Below, piece by piece: positions 42,045-49,812 of a DNA stretch of 64,000 nt. The notes under the pieces are model-generated. The model saw nothing but the letters and a program-made list of their open reading frames with translations, was not told where the DNA came from and did not search any database. Every line of letters starts with the position of its first letter. Positions within the stretch are counted from its first letter, which is position 1. The stretch comes from JAJAZB01 sp964244295 (GTDB taxonomy: Bacteria; Bacteroidota; Bacteroidia; Cytophagales; Spirosomataceae). A program made the position numbers and the translations under genes. The DNA lies in assembly GCA_964244295.1 (NCBI GenBank), contig CAXTIG010000023.1, forward strand, positions 38,864 through 102,863, read 5' to 3'.

Positions 42045-43787
42045 ATGGCACCCCAACTCCAAACCGCCGCCTCGCTGCTCGAAGAGGCCGCCCAACGCCA
42101 CGTCACCGGCGCGGAAGCTCTGATGTTTTCGCTCGTGGCCGAGGGCGTGGACACCATTTTCGGCTACCCCGGCGGGGCCATCATGCCCACCTACGACGCC
42201 CTCTACCATTTCAAAGAGCACATCAAGCACATCCTCGTGCGTCACGAGCAGGGTGCGGGCCACGCCGCCCAGGGCTTCGCCCGGATGACGGGCCGCGCCG
42301 GGGTGGCGCTCGTCACGTCGGGGCCGGGGGCGACCAACCTCATCACGCCTATCACCGACGCGCTGCTCGATTCCACGCCGATGGTGTGCATCGTGGGGCA
42401 AGTGTATGCCCGGCTGCTCGGCACCGACGCCTTCCAGGAGGCCGACGTGATGGGCATTTCGATGCCGGTGACGAAGTGGAATTACCAACTCACCAGCGCC
42501 GACGAAGTGGCTGACGTGGTGGCGCGGGCGTTTTACATCGCCCAAACCGGTCGGCCCGGCCCGGTGCTGCTCGACTTCACCCGCACGGCCCAGATGGAAA
42601 AAACGAGCCAGTTTTTTTCGTACAAAAAATGCGAAACGCTCGTCAGCTACCGGCCCCGGACGGTGCCGAAAGCGGAGCAGGTGCAAGCCGCCGCCGACCT
42701 CATCAACCGCGCCAAAAAACCGTATTTGCTGGCCGGGCACGGCGTGCAGATTGCCCACGCCGAGGACGAGCTAAAGGCGTTTGTCGAAAAAACGGGCATT
42801 CCCGTCGCCACGACGTTGCTGGGGATGTCGGTCATTGACGTGGATCACCCGAATTACGTGGGTTGGCTGGGGATGCACGGCAACTACGGCACCAACGTGC
42901 TGACCAACGAATGCGACGTGCTCATCGCCGTCGGGATGCGCTTCGACGACCGCGTGACGGGCGATTTGAACACCTACGCCAAGCAGGCGAAGGTCGTTCA
43001 CATCGAAATCGATCCGGCGGAAATCGACAAAAACGTGAAGGCCAACGCGCCCGTGGTCGGCGACGCGAAGGCGTGTTTGAAGGCGCTGCTGCCGCTGGTG
43101 AAGAGCGCCCAGCACGAGACCTGGCGGGCTGAATTTGACAAATACGCCGCCATTGAAGACGCCAAAATCACCCAGCCCGCGCTCTGCCACACCGGCGACG
43201 AAATCAAAATGGGCGAGGTCATCAACCTGCTTTCCGAAAAAACGAAGGGCGAAGCCGTGACCGTGACCGACGTGGGCCAACACCAGATGATTACCAACCG
43301 GTACTACCGGTTCAAAAAACACAACAGCATCGTCACCTCCGGCGGGGCGGGCACGATGGGCTTCGCGCTCCCGGCGGCCTTCGGGGCCAAAGTGGGCGCG
43401 CCCGACCGCACGGTCATCGCCATCGCGGGCGACGGCGGGATTCAGATGACGATTCAGGAATTGGGCACCGTGGCGCAGAGCGGCTTGCCGGTGAAAATCA
43501 TCGTGCTCAACAACAACTTTCTGGGCATGGTGCGGCAGTGGCAGCAGTTGTTTTTCGACAAACGCTACAGTTTTGTCGAACTGCAAAACCCTGATTTCGT
43601 GATGATTGCTCAAGGTTTCGGCATCAAAGCCAGCAAGGTCGAACGCCGCGAAGACCTCAGCGCCGCCCTCGACGCGATGCTCGACTTCGACGGGCCGTAT
43701 TTTCTGGAAGTGGTCTGCGAAAAAGAAGAAAACGTCTTTCCGATGGTACCCGCCGGGGCCAGCGTGGCGGCGATTCGGCTGGAGTAG
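42045..43787 (+). CDS. ilvB: Acetolactate synthase large subunit
   Basis: 580 aa. TPP enzyme making 2-acetolactate and 2-aceto-2-hydroxybutyrate. N-terminal GAEALMFSLVAEGVDTIFGYPGGAIMPTYD with the catalytic Glu in VRHEQGAGHAAQG, central FAD-type domain, and C-terminal TPP domain with GDGGIQMTIQELGTV and LNNNFLGMVRQWQ. First common step of BCAA synthesis. The small subunit ilvN follows after an inserted module. Confidence 0.97.
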   Translation: MAPQLQTAASLLEEAAQRHVTGAEALMFSLVAEGVDTIFGYPGGAIMPTYDALYHFKEHIKHILVRHEQGAGHAAQGFARMTGRAGVALVTSGPGATNLITPITDALLDSTPMVCIVGQVYARLLGTDAFQEADVMGISMPVTKWNYQLTSADEVADVVARAFYIAQTGRPGPVLLDFTRTAQMEKTSQFFSYKKCETLVSYRPRTVPKAEQVQAAADLINRAKKPYLLAGHGVQIAHAEDELKAFVEKTGIPVATTLLGMSVIDVDHPNYVGWLGMHGNYGTNVLTNECDVLIAVGMRFDDRVTGDLNTYAKQAKVVHIEIDPAEIDKNVKANAPVVGDAKACLKALLPLVKSAQHETWRAEFDKYAAIEDAKITQPALCHTGDEIKMGEVINLLSEKTKGEAVTVTDVGQHQMITNRYYRFKKHNSIVTSGGAGTMGFALPAAFGAKVGAPDRTVIAIAGDGGIQMTIQELGTVAQSGLPVKIIVLNNNFLGMVRQWQQLFFDKRYSFVELQNPDFVMIAQGFGIKASKVERREDLSAALDAMLDFDGPYFLEVVCEKEENVFPMVPAGASVAAIRLE

Positions 43788-43791
43788 GAAG

Positions 43792-44232
43792 TGTGCTTCG
43801 TATTTCGTTGTTCGTGCTTCGTAACTGTTGACAATGACCAAGTCATACACCGAGTTAGAAGTATGGAAGGCAAGCCGTGCCTTGGTGAACGACGTGTATG
43901 GATTGACCAAAACGTTTCCAAAAGAGGAAGTTTTTGGGCTCAGTAGTCAGTTAAGGCGATGCGTCGTATCAGTTCCTTCAAACATTGCAGAGGGCATTGG
44001 AAGAAATCATTCGAAGGACACCATTCAATTTTTGTTTGTAGCCCGAGGGTCGCTGTACGAAGTGGAAACCCAACTGTATCTGGCCAGCGACCAGCGGTAT
44101 TTTGACAATGCACAACTAAACACGCTTCTCGAGCAAATAACCCGATGCAAACAATTGCTTAACGGGTTGATAAACCATTACGAAAAGCGACCCAATTGAA
44201 TCGAGGTACGAAGCACGAACAACGAAGCACCA
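43792..44232. mobile_element. Inverted-repeat-flanked insertion between ilvB and ilvN
   Basis: The 18-bp sequence CGTTGTTCGTGCTTCGTA (43806-43823) and its complement (44207-44224) flank the four-helix-bundle gene; partial GTGCTTCGT words extend both ends. The right arm lies just before the ilvN start. The whole unit looks like cargo with inverted termini dropped in an operon; no transposase inside. Confidence 0.6.
43834..44199 (+). CDS. Four-helix-bundle protein (23S rRNA intervening-sequence type)
   Basis: 121 aa from ATG 43834. The sequence (SYTELEVWKASRALVNDVYGLTKTFPKEEVFGLSSQLRRCVVSVPSNIAEGIGR, then helices to the end) is the PF05635-like four-helix bundle first seen in rRNA intervening sequences. 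Function unknown; these genes are scattered in Bacteroidota genomes. Embedded in the ilv operon between inverted repeats. Confidence 0.88.
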   Translation: MTKSYTELEVWKASRALVNDVYGLTKTFPKEEVFGLSSQLRRCVVSVPSNIAEGIGRNHSKDTIQFLFVARGSLYEVETQLYLASDQRYFDNAQLNTLLEQITRCKQLLNGLINHYEKRPN

Positions 44233-44765
44233 TGACAACCTACACCCTTTCCGTTTTCACCACCAACACGATTGGCCTGCTCAACCGAATCACCATCGTG
44301 TTCACCCGGCGGCGGCTCAACATCGAAAGCCTGACCGTCTGCGAAACCGAGCGGCAGGGCGTGTCGCGGTTCACGATTGTGCTGCGTCAGGAAAACCGTG
44401 AAACGGTTGAAAAACTCGTCCGCCAAATCCGCAAAATCGTGGACGTGCTGGCCGTGTTCGGGTATTTGGACGACGAAATCGTCTTCAATGAAACGGCGCT
44501 TTACAAAATCGAAACGCCCGTGAACGGTCGGCAACTCGACGTCAACGCGGTCAATAAAGATCACAACGCCTGGGTCGTGCATTGGGGCCTCGACTACGTG
44601 GTCATCGAAAAAAGCGGCACCTACGAAGAAATCATGGAGTTTTACGAATTCATTAAACCCTACGGCATCCTCGAATTCGTGCGCTCCGGCCGCGTGGCCG
44701 TCGGCAAAACCGAACAGGGCCTCGTCGAATTCCTGCCCAAGGGCGTGGACTGGGCGATTGCTTAA
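44232..44765 (+). CDS. ilvN: Acetolactate synthase small (regulatory) subunit
   Basis: 177 aa from ATG 44232. The N-terminal ACT domain reads TYTLSVFTTNTIGLLNRITIVFTRRRLNIESLTVCE; the C-terminal domain follows with FVRSGRVAVG. It confers feedback control (classically by valine) on IlvB. The inverted-repeat arm of the inserted module lies at its ribosome-binding position, so its translation may depend on the insertion. Confidence 0.94.
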   Translation: MTTYTLSVFTTNTIGLLNRITIVFTRRRLNIESLTVCETERQGVSRFTIVLRQENRETVEKLVRQIRKIVDVLAVFGYLDDEIVFNETALYKIETPVNGRQLDVNAVNKDHNAWVVHWGLDYVVIEKSGTYEEIMEFYEFIKPYGILEFVRSGRVAVGKTEQGLVEFLPKGVDWAIA

Positions 44766-44769
44766 CTGA

Positions 44770-44853
44770 GTTTGAGGTTTGAAGGGTTTGAGGTTTGAAA
44801 ATGAATTCAAACCTCAAACCCTTCAAACCTCAAACCTTCAAACCTCAAACCCA
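44770..44853. repeat. Perfect 30-bp inverted repeat before ilvC
   Basis: Left 44770-44799 and right 44806-44835 are exact complements of GTTTGAGGTTTGAAGG-type words with a 6-nt loop, followed by another CCTTCAAACCTCAAACCC. The words are the same as at the window start. Confidence 0.88.
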
Positions 44854-44895
44854 ACCGTTTTCCCAACCTTTTTCCCAACCCAATTCCCATCCACA

Positions 44896-45942
44896 ATGGC
44901 AAAAATCAATTTCGGCGGTACCGAAGAAGACGTCGTCACCCGCGAAGAATTTCCCCTCGAAAAAGCCCGTGAAATCCTCCAGAACGAAACCATCGCCGTC
45001 ATCGGCTACGGCGTGCAGGGGCCGGGGCAGGGCCTAAACATGAAAGACAACGGCTTCAAGGTCATCGTCGGACAGCGCAAGGAGTCCAAAACCTGGGACA
45101 AAGCCCAGGCCGACGGCTGGGTGCCCGGCCAGGATTTGTTTGAAATCGAAGAAGCCCTCGAACGGGGCACCATCATTTGCTACTTGCTTTCCGACGCCGC
45201 CCAAATCGCGATGTGGCCCACGGTGAAGGCCCACCTCACGGCGGGCAAAACGCTGTATTTTTCGCACGGCTTCGGCGTGACCTACAAAGAACGCACGGGC
45301 ATCGTGCCTCCCGCCGACGTGGACGTGGTGTTGGTCGCGCCGAAAGGTTCGGGCACCTCGCTGCGTCGCCTGTTCGTCGAAGGAAAAGGTTTGAACTCTT
45401 CCTTCGCCATCTTCCAGGACGCCTCCGGTCAGGCCCGCGAAAAAGCGATTGCGATGGGCATCGGCGTCGGGTCGGGCTATTTGTTCGAGACCGATTTTTA
45501 CAAAGAAGTCACTTCCGACCTGACCGGCGAGCGCGGCACGCTGATGGGCGCGATTCAAGGCATTTTTGCCGCCCAGTACGAAGTGCTCCGCGCCAACGGC
45601 CACTCGCCGAGCGAAGCCTTCAACGAAACCGTCGAAGAACTGACCCAAAGCCTGATGCCGCTGGTGGCCGAAAACGGCATGGACTGGATGTACGCCAACT
45701 GCTCGACCACCGCCCAGCGCGGGGCGTTGGACTGGTGGAAACCTTTCCACGATGCCACCAAGCCCGTTTTTGAAGCACTTTACGCGTCGGTGAAAGCCGG
45801 TGACCAAGCCCAGCGTTCCATCGACTCCAACTCCCAGGCCGACTACCGTGTGAAGCTGGACGAAGAACTGAAGGAACTCCGCGAGTCGGAAATGTGGCAG
45901 GCGGGCGCGGCGGTGCGCAGTCTGCGGCCGGAGCGGAATTAA
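44896..45942 (+). CDS. ilvC: Ketol-acid reductoisomerase (class I)
   Basis: 348 aa from ATG 44896. NADPH-dependent isomerisation/reduction of acetolactate. Rossmann motif IAVIGYGVQGPGQGLNMKDNG, KGSGTSLRRLF and the C-terminal metal-binding helices (SDLTGERGTLMGAIQGIFAAQYE) are visible. The glycine motif GYGVQGPGQ differs from the usual GYGSQGHA, as commonly found in this group. A terminator follows. Confidence 0.96.
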   Translation: MAKINFGGTEEDVVTREEFPLEKAREILQNETIAVIGYGVQGPGQGLNMKDNGFKVIVGQRKESKTWDKAQADGWVPGQDLFEIEEALERGTIICYLLSDAAQIAMWPTVKAHLTAGKTLYFSHGFGVTYKERTGIVPPADVDVVLVAPKGSGTSLRRLFVEGKGLNSSFAIFQDASGQAREKAIAMGIGVGSGYLFETDFYKEVTSDLTGERGTLMGAIQGIFAAQYEVLRANGHSPSEAFNETVEELTQSLMPLVAENGMDWMYANCSTTAQRGALDWWKPFHDATKPVFEALYASVKAGDQAQRSIDSNSQADYRVKLDEELKELRESEMWQAGAAVRSLRPERN

Positions 45943-45953
45943 TTCTATTTCCC

Positions 45954-45989
45954 AAAAACGGTAAGGTCAAAAAAGACCTTACCGTTTTT
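45954..45989 (+). terminator. Terminator after ilvC
   Basis: AAAAACGGTAAGGTC pairs perfectly with GACCTTACCGTTTTT, loop AAAAAA. It divides the ilvD-ilvC part from the ilvA/leu part. Confidence 0.92.
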
Positions 45990-45998
45990 CATCAACCC

Positions 45999-46565
45999 AT
46001 GCACCAATCTCCCGCCGCCCGGCTGCACCAGCCCATTCTCGAAGCCTCCCGGCAAATCGGTTTTTCGATGAACGTGGACGCCCTGACCGGCTCGCTGCTT
46101 CGAACACTGGCGGCGACGAAACCCGCCGGGCGTTTTCTGGAACTGGGCACCGGAAACGGCCTCTCGACGGCCTGGATTCTGGAAGGCATGGATGCCGATT
46201 CGACGCTGGTTTCCATTGAAAACGACCCGGCCTGCGTAGCGATAGCCCGTCAATTTCTGGGAGCCGATGCCCGGCTCGACCTGCGTTGCGAAGACGCCGA
46301 CGCGTGGCTGAAAAGCAATCAGGAATCCTTCGATTTTATCTTTGCGGATACCTGGGCAGGAAAGTACCGTTTGCTTGACGAAGCGTTGGCTTGTCTGAAA
46401 AAAGGCGGCGTGTACTTCATCGACGATTTACTGCCGCAACCCAACTGGCCGGAGGGTCACAAAACGAAGGCGGATGCTTTGCTGGCTGAATTGACCCAAC
46501 GGGCTGATTTACAAGTAACGGCGTTAGAGTGGTCAACCGGGATTTTGATGGCGACGAAAGGGTAG
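45999..46565 (+). CDS. SAM-dependent O-methyltransferase-like protein
   Basis: 188 aa from ATG 45999. Class I methyltransferase fold: FLELGTGNGLSTAWIL (motif I), STLVSIENDPACVAIARQFL, FDFIFADTWAGKY (motif II) and YFIDDLLPQPNWPEGH. Resembles small-molecule O-methyltransferases; substrate unknown. It starts just after the ilvC terminator. Confidence 0.84.
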   Translation: MHQSPAARLHQPILEASRQIGFSMNVDALTGSLLRTLAATKPAGRFLELGTGNGLSTAWILEGMDADSTLVSIENDPACVAIARQFLGADARLDLRCEDADAWLKSNQESFDFIFADTWAGKYRLLDEALACLKKGGVYFIDDLLPQPNWPEGHKTKADALLAELTQRADLQVTALEWSTGILMATKG

Positions 46566-46677
46566 AACTCCTTCAGTTTCAACGCCAACTCAGTGGGAAA
46601 GGCTTGCAACCAACGGAAAATCGAGTCTGATTTTTGAAAAACAGCGGGCCTCACCTTCCGCTCTTTTTCATTTAAAT

Positions 46678-46711
46678 GTACCCAAACCGGGTACGGCATT
46701 CCGTAACTTTG
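46678..46711 (+). promoter_or_regulatory. higBA promoter with palindromic operator
   Basis: GTACCCAAACCGGGTAC (46678-46694, 6-bp arms) lies directly before TAACTTTG (46704-46711, TAnnTTTG). The toxin ATG starts at 46714, so the transcript would be nearly leaderless. The palindrome is a plausible autoregulatory binding site for the antitoxin. Confidence 0.6.
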
Positions 46712-46713
46712 TC

Positions 46714-47025
46714 ATGCGCGTGATTGCTTCCAAAACGCTTCGTCTTTTTTGGGAAAAAGAACCCAAAGCCGAGCAGGCTTTAAAAAGCTGGAACGCCGAA
46801 GCCGAACAAGCCATTTGGAATTCGCCGCAGGCGCTGAAGCAGCAGTACCGGAATGCCTCGATTTTGACGGGGAAACGAGTAGTGTTTAACATTCACGGCA
46901 ACGATTTTCGGCTCATCACGGACGTTGAATATCGCCTGAGACTGGTCTTTATTGTCTGGATTGGCACTCATGCGGAGTACGATAAACTGGATGCCAGAAC
47001 CATTGCGTATGTTAAAGCCCATTAA
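46714..47025 (+). CDS. HigB-family mRNA interferase toxin
   Basis: 103 aa. MRVIASKTLRLFWEKEPKAEQALKSWN, YRNASILTGKRVVFNIHGNDFRLITDVEYRLRLVFIVWIGTHAEYDKLD is the RelE-fold HigB signature of Bacteroidota/Proteobacteria. Cleaves mRNA on ribosomes in known members. Overlaps its antitoxin by 17 nt. Confidence 0.9.
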   Translation: MRVIASKTLRLFWEKEPKAEQALKSWNAEAEQAIWNSPQALKQQYRNASILTGKRVVFNIHGNDFRLITDVEYRLRLVFIVWIGTHAEYDKLDARTIAYVKAH

Positions 47026-47368
47026 AACCGAAGCGGAGTACGAAACTGCCCTTGAACGCATCTACGAATTGATGCAACTGGAAATTCGACCCGATTCGGA
47101 CGAAGAAGCAGAGTTGGAAGTGCGTTCGCTGCTGGTCAAGGAGTACGAGCGTGAACACCACCCGATTGCCCCACCGCATCCGGTGGAGGCCATTCGTTTT
47201 CGTCTGGATCAACTTGGTTTGAAAGAAAGCGACTTGAATCAGATTCTCGGTAGCCGCAGCCGGAAATCGGACGTACTCAACGGACGGCGTAAACTTAGCC
47301 TCGCCATGATTCGTCGGCTGCATGAAAAACTGAACATCCCCGCCGAGGCGTTGATTGCGGCGTACTGA
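47009..47368 (+). CDS. HigA-like antitoxin with HTH domain
   Basis: 119 aa from ATG 47009. N-terminal helix (IKTEAEYETALERIYELMQLEI), then a HTH-XRE domain: IRFRLDQLGLKESDLNQILGSRSRKSDVLNGRRKLSLAMIRRL. Toxin-first order is typical of higBA. Binds the toxin and likely the operator at 46678. The pair sits between ilvC and ilvA. Confidence 0.9.
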   Translation: MLKPIKTEAEYETALERIYELMQLEIRPDSDEEAELEVRSLLVKEYEREHHPIAPPHPVEAIRFRLDQLGLKESDLNQILGSRSRKSDVLNGRRKLSLAMIRRLHEKLNIPAEALIAAY

Positions 47369-47375
47369 ACATCCT

Positions 47376-48650
47376 ATGAAAACCTCCCTTGCCGAAAAAT
47401 CCACCGCCCACCTGCCCCGCCTCGACGACGTGTTCCGGGCCGCCGAGCGCCTGCGCAAGGTAGCTACGCACACGCCGCTGATGCACAACCTCAACCTGTC
47501 GGAGCGGTACGGGGCGGGCATTTACCTCAAGCGCGAGGATTTGCAGATTGTCCGTTCCTACAAAATCCGGGGGGCCTACAACTGCATGGCGAAACTCCCG
47601 GCGGAGGCGCTGGCGAAGGGCGTCGTGTGCGCCTCGGCGGGCAACCACGCCCAGGGACTGGCTTACGCCTGCCGGGTAATGGGCGTGCGCGGGACGATTT
47701 TCATGCCCACCACCACGCCCAACCAGAAGGTGAAGCAGGTGAAATTGTTCGGGAAAGACCAGGTGGAAACCGTGCTCACCGGCGACACCTACGACGACGC
47801 CTACGCCGCCGCCCGCGATTTCGAGGCCGTCAACGGAGCTACCTTCGTTCACCCCTTCGACGACTTGGGCGTCATCGAAGGCCAGGCTACCGTCGGGCTG
47901 GAGATTTTCAAAGACGCCGATTTCAAAATCGATTACGTGCTTTTCGCCATCGGCGGGGGCGGGCTGGCTTCGGGCGTGGCGACGGTGTTCAAGCAGCTTT
48001 CGCCGCACACCAAGCTCATCGGCGTAGAGCCACTCGGTTCGCCCTCGATGAAAACCGCCCTCGAACGCGGCGAGGTCGTCACCCTCGATCACATCGACAA
48101 ATTCGTGGACGGGGCCGCCGTCAAGCGCGTCGGCGACCTGACCTTCCAGATTTGCCGCGACACCCTCGACGACATCCTGCTCGTGCCCGAAGGCAAGGTC
48201 TGCTCCACGATTCTGCAACTCTATAACGAAGAAGCCATCGTGGCCGAACCCGCCGGGGCGCTCACCATCGCCGCGCTGGATTTTATGCAGGACGAAATCC
48301 GGGGCAAAAACGTAGTTTGCCTCGTCGGCGGCGGCAACAACGACATCACCCGGACGGAGGAAATCAAGGAGCGCTCGCTGCTCTACGAGGGCCTGAAGCA
48401 TTATTTCATGGTGCGGTTCCCGCAGCGGGCGGGGGCCTTCCGCGAATTTCTGAACGTGCTCGGCCCCAACGACGACATCACCCGCTTCGAGTACGTCAAG
48501 AAAACCAACCGCGAATCCGGCCCGGCCCTGGTGGGCATCGAACTCAAATACCGCGACGATTTCGCGGCGCTCGTCCAGCGCATGGAAGCCCAAAACATCA
48601 ACTTCGACTACCTCAACGACCAACCGGATTTGTTTCAGTTTTTGGTGTAA
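47376..48650 (+). CDS. ilvA: Threonine dehydratase, biosynthetic type with ACT-like tail
   Basis: 424 aa from ATG 47376, 7 bp after higA. PLP Lys in SYKIRGAYNCM, SAGNHAQG, and FAIGGGGLASG phosphate loop. The C-terminal about 85 residues (YFMVRFPQRAGAFREFLNVLGPNDDITRFEYVKK) form one ACT-like domain for feedback control. Deaminates threonine to 2-oxobutanoate for Ile. Confidence 0.95.
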   Translation: MKTSLAEKSTAHLPRLDDVFRAAERLRKVATHTPLMHNLNLSERYGAGIYLKREDLQIVRSYKIRGAYNCMAKLPAEALAKGVVCASAGNHAQGLAYACRVMGVRGTIFMPTTTPNQKVKQVKLFGKDQVETVLTGDTYDDAYAAARDFEAVNGATFVHPFDDLGVIEGQATVGLEIFKDADFKIDYVLFAIGGGGLASGVATVFKQLSPHTKLIGVEPLGSPSMKTALERGEVVTLDHIDKFVDGAAVKRVGDLTFQICRDTLDDILLVPEGKVCSTILQLYNEEAIVAEPAGALTIAALDFMQDEIRGKNVVCLVGGGNNDITRTEEIKERSLLYEGLKHYFMVRFPQRAGAFREFLNVLGPNDDITRFEYVKKTNRESGPALVGIELKYRDDFAALVQRMEAQNINFDYLNDQPDLFQFLV

Positions 48651-48670
48651 GTTTGAAAAATATCTGAACA

Positions 48671-48883
48671 ATGGATATGGTCGAAATTCTGCGCGAACAG
48701 GTCAGGCAGCTCGGGGCGGCGAAAACTGAATTAGAGAAAGAGGCGCTTTTGGACGAATTGAAAACGTTTTTGATTGCACTTCCACCCGAACGTCAGTTTG
48801 AGCATTTGAAAGCAATCAAGACATTGCTCACGGAAATCGGTGAGCAGATAAAAGCAGATAGAGCTTCAAAACTGACGGAATAA
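48671..48883 (+). CDS. Small helical hypothetical protein
   Basis: 70 aa, nearly all predicted helix (DMVEILREQVRQLGAAKTELEKEALLDELKTFL). Its stop overlaps the start of the GIY-YIG gene by one base, so both belong together. Family unknown. Confidence 0.65.
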   Translation: MDMVEILREQVRQLGAAKTELEKEALLDELKTFLIALPPERQFEHLKAIKTLLTEIGEQIKADRASKLTE

Positions 48884-49281
48884 TGGCTAAGCAATACCTG
48901 TACGTTTTGAGTAATCCTAAACACGAAGGATTATTAAAAATTGGCGGAACCGACAAGCACCCCACCATCCGCGCTGACCAGCTTTCACGCCAAACCGCTG
49001 CCATTGGCAGTTTTCAGGTTGTCTGGTACATCGTTGTTCCAGATTGGCGCATCGCAGAACAGATGGCATTTTATTTATTGAAAGGATATTTCGAGCAAAA
49101 GGAGTATTTTAAAGTCGATTTGGTGACAGTCATTTCTATTATTCAACCAAAGATTGCGCAGTTTTTCGACTTAAATCTCCCGGAAATATTTGAAGACAAA
49201 TCTTTAACAGCTTTAGAATTAAAGAAAAAATCATTAAAGGTTCTGGCAATTGCTTTATCCAAAGAAAACGAGAAAAAATAG
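48883..49281 (+). CDS. GIY-YIG/T5orf172-like nuclease-fold protein
   Basis: 132 aa. YLYVLSNPKHEGLLKIGGTD is the GIY-YIG core (here YVL...KIG) seen in MUG113/T5orf172 proteins; a later Arg and Glu (WRIAEQMAFYLL) could complete an active site. The second half is helical and lysine-rich. A nuclease role is possible; not a typical homing enzyme. More AT-rich than neighbours. Confidence 0.72.
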   Translation: MAKQYLYVLSNPKHEGLLKIGGTDKHPTIRADQLSRQTAAIGSFQVVWYIVVPDWRIAEQMAFYLLKGYFEQKEYFKVDLVTVISIIQPKIAQFFDLNLPEIFEDKSLTALELKKKSLKVLAIALSKENEKK

Positions 49282-49284
49282 ATC

Positions 49285-49542
49285 ATGCCCGAAATCAGCC
49301 GTTTCCTCGGAATCGTCGTGTTCATGAACTATAATGACCACAATCCACCGCATTTTCATGCGCGGTACGGTGATTTTGAAATTACGGTCGAAATTCAATC
49401 GGGAATCGTGAACGGGTCATTTCCCCGGCGCGGATTAAAATTGGTTTTTGAATGGTACGAACAGCACAAAGACGAATTGCTGACCAACTGGAATTCCTTG
49501 CTGTCGACCGGTGAATTTTCTAAAATTCAACCTCTTGAATAG
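49285..49542 (+). CDS. DUF4160 protein (first pair)
   Basis: 85 aa. Family signature NDHNPPHFHARYGDFEITVEI and a C-terminal helix with EWYEQHKDELLTNW. DUF4160 genes are nearly always followed by DUF2442, as here (2 bp gap). The pair has features of a toxin-antitoxin-like unit but activity has not been shown to my knowledge. Confidence 0.88.
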   Translation: MPEISRFLGIVVFMNYNDHNPPHFHARYGDFEITVEIQSGIVNGSFPRRGLKLVFEWYEQHKDELLTNWNSLLSTGEFSKIQPLE

Positions 49543-49544
49543 CC

Positions 49545-49811
49545 ATGCTTCTCAACATCATTGCCGCAAACTACGAAGGTGATTACCGGGTTTTGCTGAC
49601 CTTCAACAACGGTGAAACGCGCCTCGTGGATTTGGAGAAAACGATTTTCAACGACCACCGCAAAGTCTTTGAACCCTTGCGGGACAAGAAGTATTTTGCC
49701 GGTTTCAGCCTCGGTTTGAACACCATCACCTGGCTGAATGAGGCCGATTTTGCACCGGAATTTTTGTTTGAATTGGGAACACATCCCGTAGAAAAAGAAG
49801 TAACTGCCTGA
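49545..49811 (+). CDS. DUF2442 protein (first pair)
   Basis: 88 aa. VLLTFNNGETRLVDLEKTIF, FEPLRDKKYFAGFSL and LGLNTITWLNEADFAPEFLFEL are DUF2442 signatures. Partner of the DUF4160 gene. Leucine gene leuC follows 1 bp later. Confidence 0.88.
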   Translation: MLLNIIAANYEGDYRVLLTFNNGETRLVDLEKTIFNDHRKVFEPLRDKKYFAGFSLGLNTITWLNEADFAPEFLFELGTHPVEKEVTA

Positions 49812-49812
49812 C

